Origin: Kitasatospora aureofaciens
Lineage (GTDB): Bacteria; Actinomycetota; Actinomycetes; Streptomycetales; Streptomycetaceae
NCBI RefSeq assembly: GCF_001188955.3
Contig: NZ_JPRF03000001.1
Span: 186,001 to 250,000 of the forward strand
DNA length: 64,000 nucleotides
Direction: 5' to 3'
Of this stretch, positions 35,004 through 42,518 are shown piece after piece. Both the position numbers and the translations under genes were made by a program. The notes below the pieces were generated by a model. The model did not search any database and was not told the origin of the DNA. It saw nothing but the letters and a program-made list of their open reading frames with translations. Numbering within the stretch: position 1 is the first letter of the stretch; each line of letters begins with the position of its first letter.

Positions 35004-36044
35004 CTATGCCGGCAGGCCGATTGCGCGGTCGCGGTTGCGGCGCTGCTGGATGACGACGGCGACGACCAGCAGCGCGCCCTGGGCGACGTTCTGCCAGAAG
35101 GAGTTGATGTTCTCCACGGTGAGGCCGTTCTGCAGTGCGCCGAGCAGTGCGACGGCGAGCAGGGTGCCGCCGATGCCGCCCTTGCCGCCCTTGAGGGCGC
35201 AGCCGCCGAGGGCGGCTGCGGTGATCGACTGCAGCTCCAGGCCTTCGCTGCCGGAGACGGGCTGGCCGCTGCCGGTGCGGGCGGTGAGCAGCACGCCGGC
35301 GAGGGCGGCGACGGTGCCGGAGAGGGCGTAGGCGGCGATCAGGTACTTGTTGAGGTTGATGCCGGCCAGCCGGGCGGCGGTGTCGTTGCCGCCGATGGCG
35401 TAGATGTTGCGGCCGATGTCGGTGTACGTGAGCAGGGCGTGCACGGCGAGGGCGGTGAGGACCAGCAGCCAGACCATGGTCGGCAGGCCGGCGATCCTGC
35501 CCCGGCTGAGGAAGACGAAGACCGGGTCGTCGAGCACGTAGCCCTGGGCCCGGCCGTCCGAGACGAGCTGGGCGACGCCCTTGTAGGCGGCCAGTCCGGC
35601 GAGGGTGGCGATGGTCGGGTTGACCCGGCCGTAGACGATGACGACGCCGTTGAACAGGCCGATGCCGGCGCCGATGGCGAGGGCGGCGCCGATGCCGAGG
35701 TACGGGTTGGCGCCGGTGGAGGTGAAGACCATCGCGCTGGTGACGGAGGCCAGGCCGGCCTGGGAGCCGACCGAGATGTCCAGGCCGCCGCAGATGATCA
35801 CCACGGTCTGGACGACGGCCAGCAGTCCGGAGATGGTCACGGCCTCGGCGATGACCTGGATGTTGTCCCAGCCGGCGAAGTTGGGGTTGAGCCAGCCGAA
35901 CAGGGCGACCACGGCGACGAGGGCGCCGATCAGGCTGAGGTTCTGGCCACCGATCGCGGCGAGCAGGGCGCGCGGGCCACCGGACCGGGGGTTCACGGCT
36001 CCGGCGTCCGGCGCCGGGGCGGTCGGGGGAGTGGCGGTGGTCAT
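35004..36044 (-). CDS. Sugar ABC transporter permease (RbsC/AraH type)
   Basis: 346 residues, about nine to ten transmembrane helices, with the BPD_transp_2 signature DISVGSQAGLASV and GGNDTAARLAGI in the loop that contacts the ATPase. It forms the channel for a monosaccharide. Start ATG 36044; an upstream in-frame ATG (36083) lies in low-complexity repeated DNA. It follows the ATPase gene on the same strand. Confidence 0.92.
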   Translation of the reverse strand: MTTATPPTAPAPDAGAVNPRSGGPRALLAAIGGQNLSLIGALVAVVALFGWLNPNFAGWDNIQVIAEAVTISGLLAVVQTVVIICGGLDISVGSQAGLASVTSAMVFTSTGANPYLGIGAALAIGAGIGLFNGVVIVYGRVNPTIATLAGLAAYKGVAQLVSDGRAQGYVLDDPVFVFLSRGRIAGLPTMVWLLVLTALAVHALLTYTDIGRNIYAIGGNDTAARLAGINLNKYLIAAYALSGTVAALAGVLLTARTGSGQPVSGSEGLELQSITAAALGGCALKGGKGGIGGTLLAVALLGALQNGLTVENINSFWQNVAQGALLVVAVVIQQRRNRDRAIGLPA

Positions 36045-36117
36045 GCGCCCACCTCGCTGCGCTCGGCAGGGGCACTTGCCCACGCGCGCCTTTCGACGGT
36101 TCGCTCGCTGCGCTCGT
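36045..36117. repeat. Two copies of a GCTGCGCTCG palindromic word in the gap
   Basis: CTCGCTGCGCTCG occurs twice in 73 bp (near 36053-36065 and 36103-36116). This word is common in actinomycete intergenic DNA; it gives small hairpins between the ATPase and permease genes and may tune the relative expression of the two. Confidence 0.5.
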
Positions 36118-37692
36118 TCACTGGGTCTCTCCGGTCTGGGCGGGGGCGGTGGTGGCCAGGTCGTCGGCCATGGCGAGGGCGAGGACGGCCTCCTCGGTGG
36201 CCTGCTCGCGGGTGAGCTCGCCGGTGGTGCGGCCGTTCTGCATCACCACGACCCGGTCGGCGAGGCCGAGCACTTCGGGCAGTTCGGAGGAGATGACCAG
36301 GACGGCGGTGCCCGCGCGGGCGAGGTCGGCGATGATCTGGTAGATCTCGGCCTTGGCGCCGATGTCGACGCCGCGGGTGGGTTCGTCGAGGATCAGCAGG
36401 TCGGGCCTGCGGGCGAGCCAGCGGGCCAGGACGACCTTCTGCTGGTTGCCGCCGGACAGGGTGCGGACCTCCGCCTCGACGGAGGGGGCGCGGACCCGCA
36501 GCCGATCGGCGTACTCCTGGGCGAGGTCCTTCTCCTGGCGGCGTCTGACGAACCGCCAGCGGCTCAGCCGGCCCAGGCTGACCAGCGAGGTGTTGTCCCG
36601 GATGGTGCGGTGCAGGAACAGTGCCTGGGCCTTGCGCTCCTCGGGGGCCAGACCGATGCCCGCGGCGATGGCGTCGCCGGGGTTCCTCAGCCGCAGGACC
36701 TCACCGTTGAGGGTCACCGTGCCGGAGCGGATCGGGGCGTCGCCCGCCAGCGCGAGGGCGAGTTCGGACCGTCCGGCGCCGATCAGGCCGGCCAGCGCGA
36801 CGACCTCGCCGGCCCGGACCCGCAGGTCGATGCCGTGCACGTCGTCGGTGTCGAGACCCTGGACGTCCAGGACGACCCGGTCGGTGGCGACCTGCTGGCG
36901 GACGAACAGCGAGGAGAGGTCCCGGCCGACCATGAGCCGTACGAGTTCGCCCTCGCCGGTGGCGTCGGCCCGGACCACGCCGGCCACCCGTCCGTCGCGC
37001 AGCACGGCGATGCGGTCGGCGAGCCGGAAGATCTCCTTCATCCGGTGGGAGACGTAGATGACTGCGATGCCCTCGTCGCGCAGGCGTGCGATCAGTGCGA
37101 ACAGGGCCTCGACCTCGTGCTCCGAGAGTGAGGAGGTGGGCTCGTCGAAGGCGATCGCGCGCGGCGGGACGGCACCGGTCAGCGCGCGCATGATCTCGAC
37201 CAGCTGACGCTGCGCGGCCGTGAGTTGGGAGCCGAGCAGGGTGGGGTCGAGGACCTTGTCGAAGCCGAGGCGGCGCAGGTCGGCGACGATCCGCCGGTGC
37301 AGCCCGGCGCGGTCCAGTCGGCGCAGGCGGGTACGGGGCAGTGCGCCGGCGTAGACGTTCTCGGCGACCGGGACGTGCGGGATGATCTCGGGTTCCTGCG
37401 GAATGATCCGGATCCCGGCCCGGCGGGCGTCCTGCGGGGAGTTCAGGTCCAGGGGCCGGCCGTCCAGCAGGACGCGCCCCCCGGTGGGGCGGTGGTCGCC
37501 GGTGAGGACGCGCAGCAGGGTCGACTTGCCGGCGCCGTTCTCACCCATCAGGGCGGTGACCTGGCCGGGCGGGAAGGTGAGGGTGACGTCCGTGAGCGCC
37601 TGGACGGCACCGAAGCGCTTGGACACGCCCTCGGCGCTCAGGCCGGCCGAGCCGTCCGGTGGCGGGAGGGGCGGGGATTCGGGTGGGGTCAT
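36118..37692 (-). CDS. Sugar ABC transporter ATP-binding protein (two ATPase domains, RbsA/AraG type)
   Basis: 524 residues with two ABC domains. Domain 1 has the Walker A GENGAGKS (about 52-59), the Q-loop in RIIPQEPEI and the Walker B AFDEPTS; domain 2 has a changed Walker A GAGRSE, the signature LSGGNQQK and the Walker B LILDEPTRGVD. Such fused ATPases drive ribose, galactose or arabinose uptake. Start ATG 37692 is the first consistent with relatives. Confidence 0.93.
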   Translation of the reverse strand: MTPPESPPLPPPDGSAGLSAEGVSKRFGAVQALTDVTLTFPPGQVTALMGENGAGKSTLLRVLTGDHRPTGGRVLLDGRPLDLNSPQDARRAGIRIIPQEPEIIPHVPVAENVYAGALPRTRLRRLDRAGLHRRIVADLRRLGFDKVLDPTLLGSQLTAAQRQLVEIMRALTGAVPPRAIAFDEPTSSLSEHEVEALFALIARLRDEGIAVIYVSHRMKEIFRLADRIAVLRDGRVAGVVRADATGEGELVRLMVGRDLSSLFVRQQVATDRVVLDVQGLDTDDVHGIDLRVRAGEVVALAGLIGAGRSELALALAGDAPIRSGTVTLNGEVLRLRNPGDAIAAGIGLAPEERKAQALFLHRTIRDNTSLVSLGRLSRWRFVRRRQEKDLAQEYADRLRVRAPSVEAEVRTLSGGNQQKVVLARWLARRPDLLILDEPTRGVDIGAKAEIYQIIADLARAGTAVLVISSELPEVLGLADRVVVMQNGRTTGELTREQATEEAVLALAMADDLATTAPAQTGETQ

Positions 37693-37812
37693 CGGGGCCT
37701 CGTTGGCGGTGCGGTGCGGACGGTCTGGAGGAGCGCCGAGGTCGCGGCGGGGATGCGGCGGGGGCCGGGTCGGCCTGCCGCACCGCCGACTCGGCACGAC
37801 GTCGATGTGGCG

Positions 37813-38862
37813 TCAGCTGCAGGACACGCCCGCGGACTGCCAGGTCGCGGCGTCGACCATCTTGGTCGGGGCGAAGGCCTCCTTGGGGAAGTCCTTGCCG
37901 TTCTTGAGCTTGTCGTACATCGTCTGCACCGACAGGGCGCCGACGTCCTTGCCGTTGATGAACAGGGCGGCCTTCATGCCGGAGGGCTTGCCGGAGGTCC
38001 AGTCCTTGCACGCCAGGTAGGCGCCGAGGCCGACGCCGTCGATGTCGTCGGGGCTGACCCCGGCGTTCTGCAGGGCGGTGACGGCGCCCTGGACGTTCTC
38101 GTCGTTGCAGCCCCACACCACCCAGTGCTTGACGCCGGCGTTGGCGGTGATGGTGGCGGCGACCTTGTCCTGTGCGCCGGTCGGCGTGTTGTCGGTGGCC
38201 ACGTCGATGTCCTGCACGCCCGGCGCGGCCTGGTCGAAGGCGGCCCTGGCAGCCTTGACCCGGTCGCCGCAGACGGTCACGTCCTGCTTCCAGGCGGAGA
38301 TGATCCGGGTGTCGGCCGCGTTCCAGCCGGCCTTCTTGAACTCCTCCGCGGCGCGCTGACCGACCTGCTGGCCCATCTGCTGGCCGGAGAAGCCGATCCG
38401 GGGCACCAGGTCGCCGGCGGCGCACTCGGTCGGGGAGGGTCCGGTCGCGCAGACCTGGTCGTCGGAGGTGAGCAGCGCAGCCTTGGCGTCCCGGGCGGTC
38501 CGGACGACCTGCGGCCCGACCGCCGGGTCCGGCACCACGATGATCAGGCCGTTGCTCTTCTGGGCGATCGCGGCCTGGACCTCGCCGACCGTCTTGTTGG
38601 CGTCGTTGCCGAGGTTGACGACCTTCAGGTCGGCGCCCAGCTCGGCCGCCTTGGCCTTGGCGCCGGCGGCCTCGTCCACGAAGTACTGCTGGTCGCCCTG
38701 CTTCTGCAGGTAGGTGATCGAGACCTTGCCGGAGACCGGGGCCACCGAGGCGTCGGCGCCGGAGGAGGAGGTCTGCCCGGTGGAACAGGCCGTCAGACCG
38801 AAGGCGGTGGCCAGGCTCAGCGCGGCGAGCGGGGCCAGGCGGCCACGGGGGGAGAGGTGCAT
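37813..38862 (-). CDS. Sugar-binding lipoprotein of the ABC transporter
   Basis: 349 residues. The lipobox LTAC (cut before Cys at about residue 27) follows a signal peptide MHLSPRGRLAPLAALSLATA; the mature part is a Peripla_BP_1/4 fold (SITYLQKQGDQQYFVDEAAGAKAKAAELGAD region) resembling arabinose/galactose-binding proteins such as AraF. Three further cysteines (VCATG, TECAAG, TVCGDR) may form disulfides. It delivers sugar to the permease-ATPase pair downstream. The upstream region has an AT-rich TTGAT/TTTCGAT cluster like that of the other gal promoters. Confidence 0.92.
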   Translation of the reverse strand: MHLSPRGRLAPLAALSLATAFGLTACSTGQTSSSGADASVAPVSGKVSITYLQKQGDQQYFVDEAAGAKAKAAELGADLKVVNLGNDANKTVGEVQAAIAQKSNGLIIVVPDPAVGPQVVRTARDAKAALLTSDDQVCATGPSPTECAAGDLVPRIGFSGQQMGQQVGQRAAEEFKKAGWNAADTRIISAWKQDVTVCGDRVKAARAAFDQAAPGVQDIDVATDNTPTGAQDKVAATITANAGVKHWVVWGCNDENVQGAVTALQNAGVSPDDIDGVGLGAYLACKDWTSGKPSGMKAALFINGKDVGALSVQTMYDKLKNGKDFPKEAFAPTKMVDAATWQSAGVSCS

Positions 38863-38945
38863 GGTGGGGCTCCTGAAGGGTGGGGGGCCGATCAACCCGT
38901 AACAACAGAATCGCTCAGAAAACATCGAAATCAAACGCGATGGAG

Positions 38946-39000
38946 CAAAAGAAAACGCCCCGTTCAGGCCTGAGTCAAGCTCAGCCTTGCCTCCGGGGCG
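38946..39000 (-). terminator. Intrinsic terminator on the minus strand
   Basis: CGCCCCG pairs with CGGGGCG with an inner GCTGAG/CTCAG stem, followed on the minus strand by TTTTCTTTT. A real U-tract is rare in this genome type and marks a factor-independent terminator, ending transcripts from the degenerate region before the sugar operon promoter. Confidence 0.7.
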
Positions 39001-39118
39001 GTTTCGAAACCGTCTCGTAATGCCCGCCGGTCCACGCGGGCGCGCTGCGCACTCCGTCGAGGCGCCTGACGGTCGTCCTGGTCAGGGCTGCTCAACGGGG
39101 GAGCGCTCGGGCTCACTT

Positions 39119-39136
39119 GCCTACCTGTCGGTAGGC
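39119..39136. promoter_or_regulatory. 18-bp perfect palindrome, TetR-operator-like
   Basis: GCCTACC-TGTC-GGTAGGC. The ACCTGTCGGTAGG type is common among TetR-family operators, yet no regulator gene adjoins it; the nearest TetR gene (41072) has its own, different operators. Confidence 0.4.
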
Positions 39137-39410
39137 GGGCGCCCGGGACAGCTTCGGTCAAAGCCGAGACAGCGTCAATAGCCCCGGCAGCCGCCCGCTT
39201 CGACGGCCCGGGGCTGTGTCGACCGAGGCTTCCAGGGTGTTGATTGGTGTTGGAAGACGCGGCTGGGCTCGTGACCGGCCGGAACACTCGGTGGCGTCGC
39301 CCTCTTCGGCGGGAGTGCCTGCCGGATCGAAGGTGTGGCTGACCGTCCGAGACGGTCGGGCGCGGGGCCGTGGCGACTGCAACCGTGCGGCCGCCTCCCC
39401 GGAGCCGGGC

Positions 39411-39617
39411 TCAGACCCTCCGGGCCGCGGTCGGGATCTCCGCCCCGTGGGCCTCGGCCGCTCCGGCGGGGGCCAGCGCCAGCAGCGCCGTCGCGGCCGT
39501 CGCCGCCCATCCCTTCCGCGCACTGCTGCGCACTCCTCGGGGTGCGGCCGCGCAGGCCCCGGCCGGGGCCGCGACGTGATGCCCTCCCAGGCGCGGGCAG
39601 GCCTGGCGCCGTGTCAC
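39411..39617 (-). pseudogene. Signal-peptide fragment, perhaps of a secreted copper enzyme (LPMO-like)
   Basis: A frame of at most 68 residues; its last 40 look like a signal peptide (basic start, ATAATALLALAPAGAAEA) followed at once by AHGAEIP and then a stop. AHGxxxxP is how AA10 lytic polysaccharide monooxygenases begin, with the histidine as copper ligand. The catalytic body is missing, so this would be a stump. Real start unclear (GTG 39617 or 39533). Confidence 0.3.
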
Positions 39618-39743
39618 AGGCGCGCGGGTGGAGCTTCCCGGTCCCCACCTCCGGAATGAGGAGGGTGGAGACCGGCGGCGTCCGGCCGGGCAGCGTGCCG
39701 TGCACGGTGACCGACGAACCGACAGCGCAACCGCACCGCCGGG

Positions 39744-40958
39744 TCAGGCCGCGCAGGCGCGCGAGGCGAGGGTGGTGTCGAGCCAGTCGAAGGCGACCTG
39801 CTGGAAGCGGGACATGGCGCCCATGTGGCAGTGCTCGCCCGCGCCTTCGGACTCGGGGAGGGTGATCAGGGTGTTCGGGCAGGTGAGGGCGGCCTGCACC
39901 CGCTGGGGCTGGCCGCGGAAGAACTGGTCGTCCTCGGCGTCGAGGACGAGGGTGGGACATTCGATGAGGTGGGCGACGCCGTCGAGGGTGTAGGCGGCGG
40001 TCCTGCGGATGTAGTCCGAGGAGGAGGCGGCGCCGAAGGCCCACACGCCGTTGCGCAGGGCCCAGCGGAGCTGGGTGCTCGCCTGCATCAGCAGGGCCGC
40101 CACCGGGTCGGCGAGGTCGTCGCGCCCGGTCTCGATCCAGCCCCGCAGGAACGGCGGCATGACGCGGGTGTGGGCGTCGTGGTAGTCGTACAGGCCGTTG
40201 TCCAGGACGAGGGCGGCCAGCCGGTGCTCGTGGGCGGCGGCTCGGGCGGCGAGGTAGCCGCCGAGGCTGTAGCCGAACAGCGCGATCCGGCCGGGGGCGA
40301 TCTCGGGGCGGCTGAGGGCGTAGTCGATCACCGGGCTGACCACGGCCTCCCAGTCGGGACGGAAGACGAGTCCCTGCTCGCGCAGCACGGCGCCCTGGCC
40401 GGGACCGTCGTAGGCCAGCACGTTGTAGCCGCGGCGCAGCGCGGCCGCGCCGATGGCGAAGTAGGCCTCCTCCAGGGTGGAGTCGAAGCCGCCGGTGAAG
40501 ACGACGGTCGGGCGGGGCAGGCCGGAGTCGTCGACGAGGAAGAGGTACCCGGGCAGGGCGGTGTCCCGGTACGGGATGCGCACCGCCTCGACGGGCGTGT
40601 CCATGAGCCCCGCGGCGGTCGCGAAGGTCTCGCGGGAGAGCGCGGAGAGCGCCTTGGCCTCGGGGTCGTGGGCGGGGTCGTCGCGACGGTAGAACTCGGC
40701 GGTGCGGTAGTAGTTCGACGCGCGCAGCAGAGCCTCCCGGGCGCTGACCCGGTGGCCGGCGGCGAGGGCGGCGGTGCCGATGGCGTGGACGCGCTGCGCG
40801 GTCCTCTTCCACTCGCGCAGCCAGGCCTCCTCGTCGCCTTCGCCGACGTTGCGCAGGGTGGTGAGGACCTCGCCCAGGTCGGCGCCGCCGTCGTTGGCGA
40901 AACCGGCCGCGCGCAGTGCCTCGAAGGAGAACGACTCGTCCTCGTACAGGAATCGCAT
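39744..40958 (-). CDS. Alpha/beta hydrolase (serine hydrolase family with cap)
   Basis: 404 residues. The nucleophile elbow is GYSLGGY (about 233-239), the acidic residue lies in VLDAEDDQFF and the His in EHCHMGAM. The 120-residue helical N-terminus fits the group of C-C or ester hydrolases related to 2,6-dihydroxypseudooxynicotine hydrolase. It is divergent from a TetR gene, with two operators between, and is probably induced by its own substrate or a related compound. The ATG at 40958 lies 23 bp from the first operator. Confidence 0.9.
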   Translation of the reverse strand: MRFLYEDESFSFEALRAAGFANDGGADLGEVLTTLRNVGEGDEEAWLREWKRTAQRVHAIGTAALAAGHRVSAREALLRASNYYRTAEFYRRDDPAHDPEAKALSALSRETFATAAGLMDTPVEAVRIPYRDTALPGYLFLVDDSGLPRPTVVFTGGFDSTLEEAYFAIGAAALRRGYNVLAYDGPGQGAVLREQGLVFRPDWEAVVSPVIDYALSRPEIAPGRIALFGYSLGGYLAARAAAHEHRLAALVLDNGLYDYHDAHTRVMPPFLRGWIETGRDDLADPVAALLMQASTQLRWALRNGVWAFGAASSSDYIRRTAAYTLDGVAHLIECPTLVLDAEDDQFFRGQPQRVQAALTCPNTLITLPESEGAGEHCHMGAMSRFQQVAFDWLDTTLASRACAA

Positions 40959-40980
40959 GGGTGCACCCCGGATCGATTGT

Positions 40981-41057
40981 CGAGACGGAACGGTTCCGTC
41001 TCGTCTATGTCGGAGACGATAGACCTCGCCCAGTCGAGACGCAACCGTTCCGCCTCG
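40981..41057. promoter_or_regulatory. Two TetR-type operators in the hydrolase-tetR gap
   Basis: Site 1 (40981-41003) is a perfect inverted repeat of CGAGACGGAAC around one base. Site 2 (41035-41057) is the same with two changes (CGAGACGCAAC ... GTTCCGCCTCG). The centres are 54 bp apart. Each site sits close to one of the divergent start codons, so one repressor can control both genes. Confidence 0.75.
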
Positions 41058-41071
41058 GGTAGGTTCGGGGC

Positions 41072-41707
41072 ATGCCCGCTACTCCCGCGCCCCAGTCACC
41101 ACCCCCCGCCCCCGGCCGCCCCCCTGGGCGCAGGCTCCCCGGCGGGCCCGTGCTCCAGGACTCGGTGACCGAGGCGATCGCCGCCGCGTTCTTCGAGGAG
41201 CTGGCGGCGACCGGCTACGCGCGGCTGTCCCTGGAAGCGGTGGCCAAGCGTGCCGGCGCGGGCAAGGCGGCCATCTACCGCCGCTGGGCCTCCAAACTGG
41301 AGATGACCGTCGACCTGGTCTCGGCCGTCGCCGTCGACGCCTCCGGGCCCGCCGACACCGGAAGCCTGCGCGGCGACGTCCTCGCCTTCCTCGCGGAGGT
41401 CGCCCACGCGCTCAACCAGCCGCTCGCCGCGCGGATCATCCCCGACCTGATCGCCGAGGGCGGCCGCACCCCCGAACTGGCCGAGGCGCTCTTCACCGCC
41501 GTCCGCGACACCCGCCGCGGCAAGGCCACCCGGCTCCTGGACCGGGCGGTCGACCGGGGGGAACTCCCCGCCGCCGTCGACCGCGAACTCGCGCTCGACC
41601 TGCTCGCCGGCCCGCTGTACTGGCGCCTCGCGGTCGTCCACACCCCGACCGCCCCCGACCACCTCGACCGCCTCGCCGACAAACTGGTCGCGGCCTTCCG
41701 CGCCTGA
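41072..41707 (+). CDS. TetR-family regulator
   Basis: 211 residues. Helix-turn-helix around LSLEAVAKRAGAGKAAIYRRWASK (about 51-74), then a TetR_C-type ligand domain. The N-terminus is Pro-rich. It probably binds the two 23-bp palindromes upstream and represses itself and the divergent hydrolase. Confidence 0.92.
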   Translation: MPATPAPQSPPPAPGRPPGRRLPGGPVLQDSVTEAIAAAFFEELAATGYARLSLEAVAKRAGAGKAAIYRRWASKLEMTVDLVSAVAVDASGPADTGSLRGDVLAFLAEVAHALNQPLAARIIPDLIAEGGRTPELAEALFTAVRDTRRGKATRLLDRAVDRGELPAAVDRELALDLLAGPLYWRLAVVHTPTAPDHLDRLADKLVAAFRA

Positions 41708-41723
41708 CGCCCGGTCCGGGCGA

Positions 41724-41747
41724 ATCCCGGGCGGCCCCGCCCGGGAT
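41724..41747 (+). terminator. Terminator after tetR
   Basis: ATCCCGGGC and GCCCGGGAT pair around GGCCCC, 17 bp after the tetR stop. Confidence 0.6.
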
Positions 41748-41756
41748 CGTTGTAGT

Positions 41757-41777
41757 CTGTCATCGCCTCGATGACAG
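41757..41777. promoter_or_regulatory. RheA-type heat-shock operator
   Basis: CTGTCATCG-CCT-CGATGACAG, a perfect palindrome whose core is TGTCATC-N5-GATGACA. That core is the operator reported for RheA, the thermosensing repressor of hsp18 in Streptomyces. It lies 29 bp upstream of the HSP18-type regulator gene here. Confidence 0.7.
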
Positions 41778-41805
41778 CAGAACGAGTCAGCGAAAGAGTG
41801 ACGGA

Positions 41806-42504
41806 ATGGATCAGCAGCACACCGGCACGCCCGGGGCAGGGCCGGTCTCGTTCCTGGCCGCCGCCGCCGCGCTCGGCGTGATGGACGCCGCCACCCGCAC
41901 CGCCCGCCACGCACCGCCGGACACCACGGGCCAGAACGACCCGCAGCAGGCCCTGTCCGCGCTCCTGATGCTGCGCCACCTCCGCGAGGAACTCGCCGGC
42001 TGGGAGACCGGCCTGATCGAGACCGCGCGCGGCGCCGGCGCCACCTGGGGTGACCTCGCCGAACCGCTGGGCGTCCAGAGCCGCCAGGCCGCCGAACGCC
42101 GGTACCTGCGGCTGCGCCCCGACCGCGACGCCGGCACCGAGGCCGGCAGTACCGGTGAACAGCGCGTCCGGGCCGCGCGCGACCGGCGCGCCGGCGACCG
42201 GGCGGTCACCACCTGGGCCCGCGCCAACGCCGCGGACCTGCGCCGACTCGCCGGGCAGATCGGCGCCCTGGACGGCCTCGGCCCCTCGGCGGCCCCCGCC
42301 CTGCAACGCCTGCTGGACGCACTCGGCCACCACGACCCCGTCAGGCTGCTCGGCCCGCTCGCCGAGACCAGGCCGCTCCTGGCGGCGGACCATCCGGCGA
42401 TCGTCGACCGTCTCGACGAACTCGCCGCCCGGGCCGAACAGCTGCGCGCCGACAGCAGCCACCGGCGCCGGACAACCCGTACCGACCCGACCCCTTTCCA
42501 CTGA
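41806..42504 (+). CDS. HSP18-type (RheA-like) transcriptional regulator
   Basis: 232 residues, mostly helical. The central ATWGDLAEPLGVQSRQAAERRYLRL segment (about 78-102) is a helix-turn-helix typical of streptomycete proteins annotated as HSP18 regulators. The palindrome of the RheA kind just upstream fits autoregulation. htpG follows 14 bp later, so regulator and chaperone form one operon. The assignment as a RheA-like repressor rests on the operator and gene context, not on a full alignment. Confidence 0.75.
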   Translation: MDQQHTGTPGAGPVSFLAAAAALGVMDAATRTARHAPPDTTGQNDPQQALSALLMLRHLREELAGWETGLIETARGAGATWGDLAEPLGVQSRQAAERRYLRLRPDRDAGTEAGSTGEQRVRAARDRRAGDRAVTTWARANAADLRRLAGQIGALDGLGPSAAPALQRLLDALGHHDPVRLLGPLAETRPLLAADHPAIVDRLDELAARAEQLRADSSHRRRTTRTDPTPFH

Positions 42505-42518
42505 AGGAGACCCGTTCC

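Larger units (their letters stand above)
38863..39743. other. 880-bp region with no clear intact gene
   Basis: Between the binding-protein gene and the next hydrolase. It holds the sugar-operon promoter (near 38890-38945), a terminator hairpin (38946-39000), an 18-bp palindrome (39119-39136), and a short ORF with a signal peptide (39411-39533 or to 39617). The rest has weak coding signal in several frames, consistent with a decayed gene. Confidence 0.5.
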
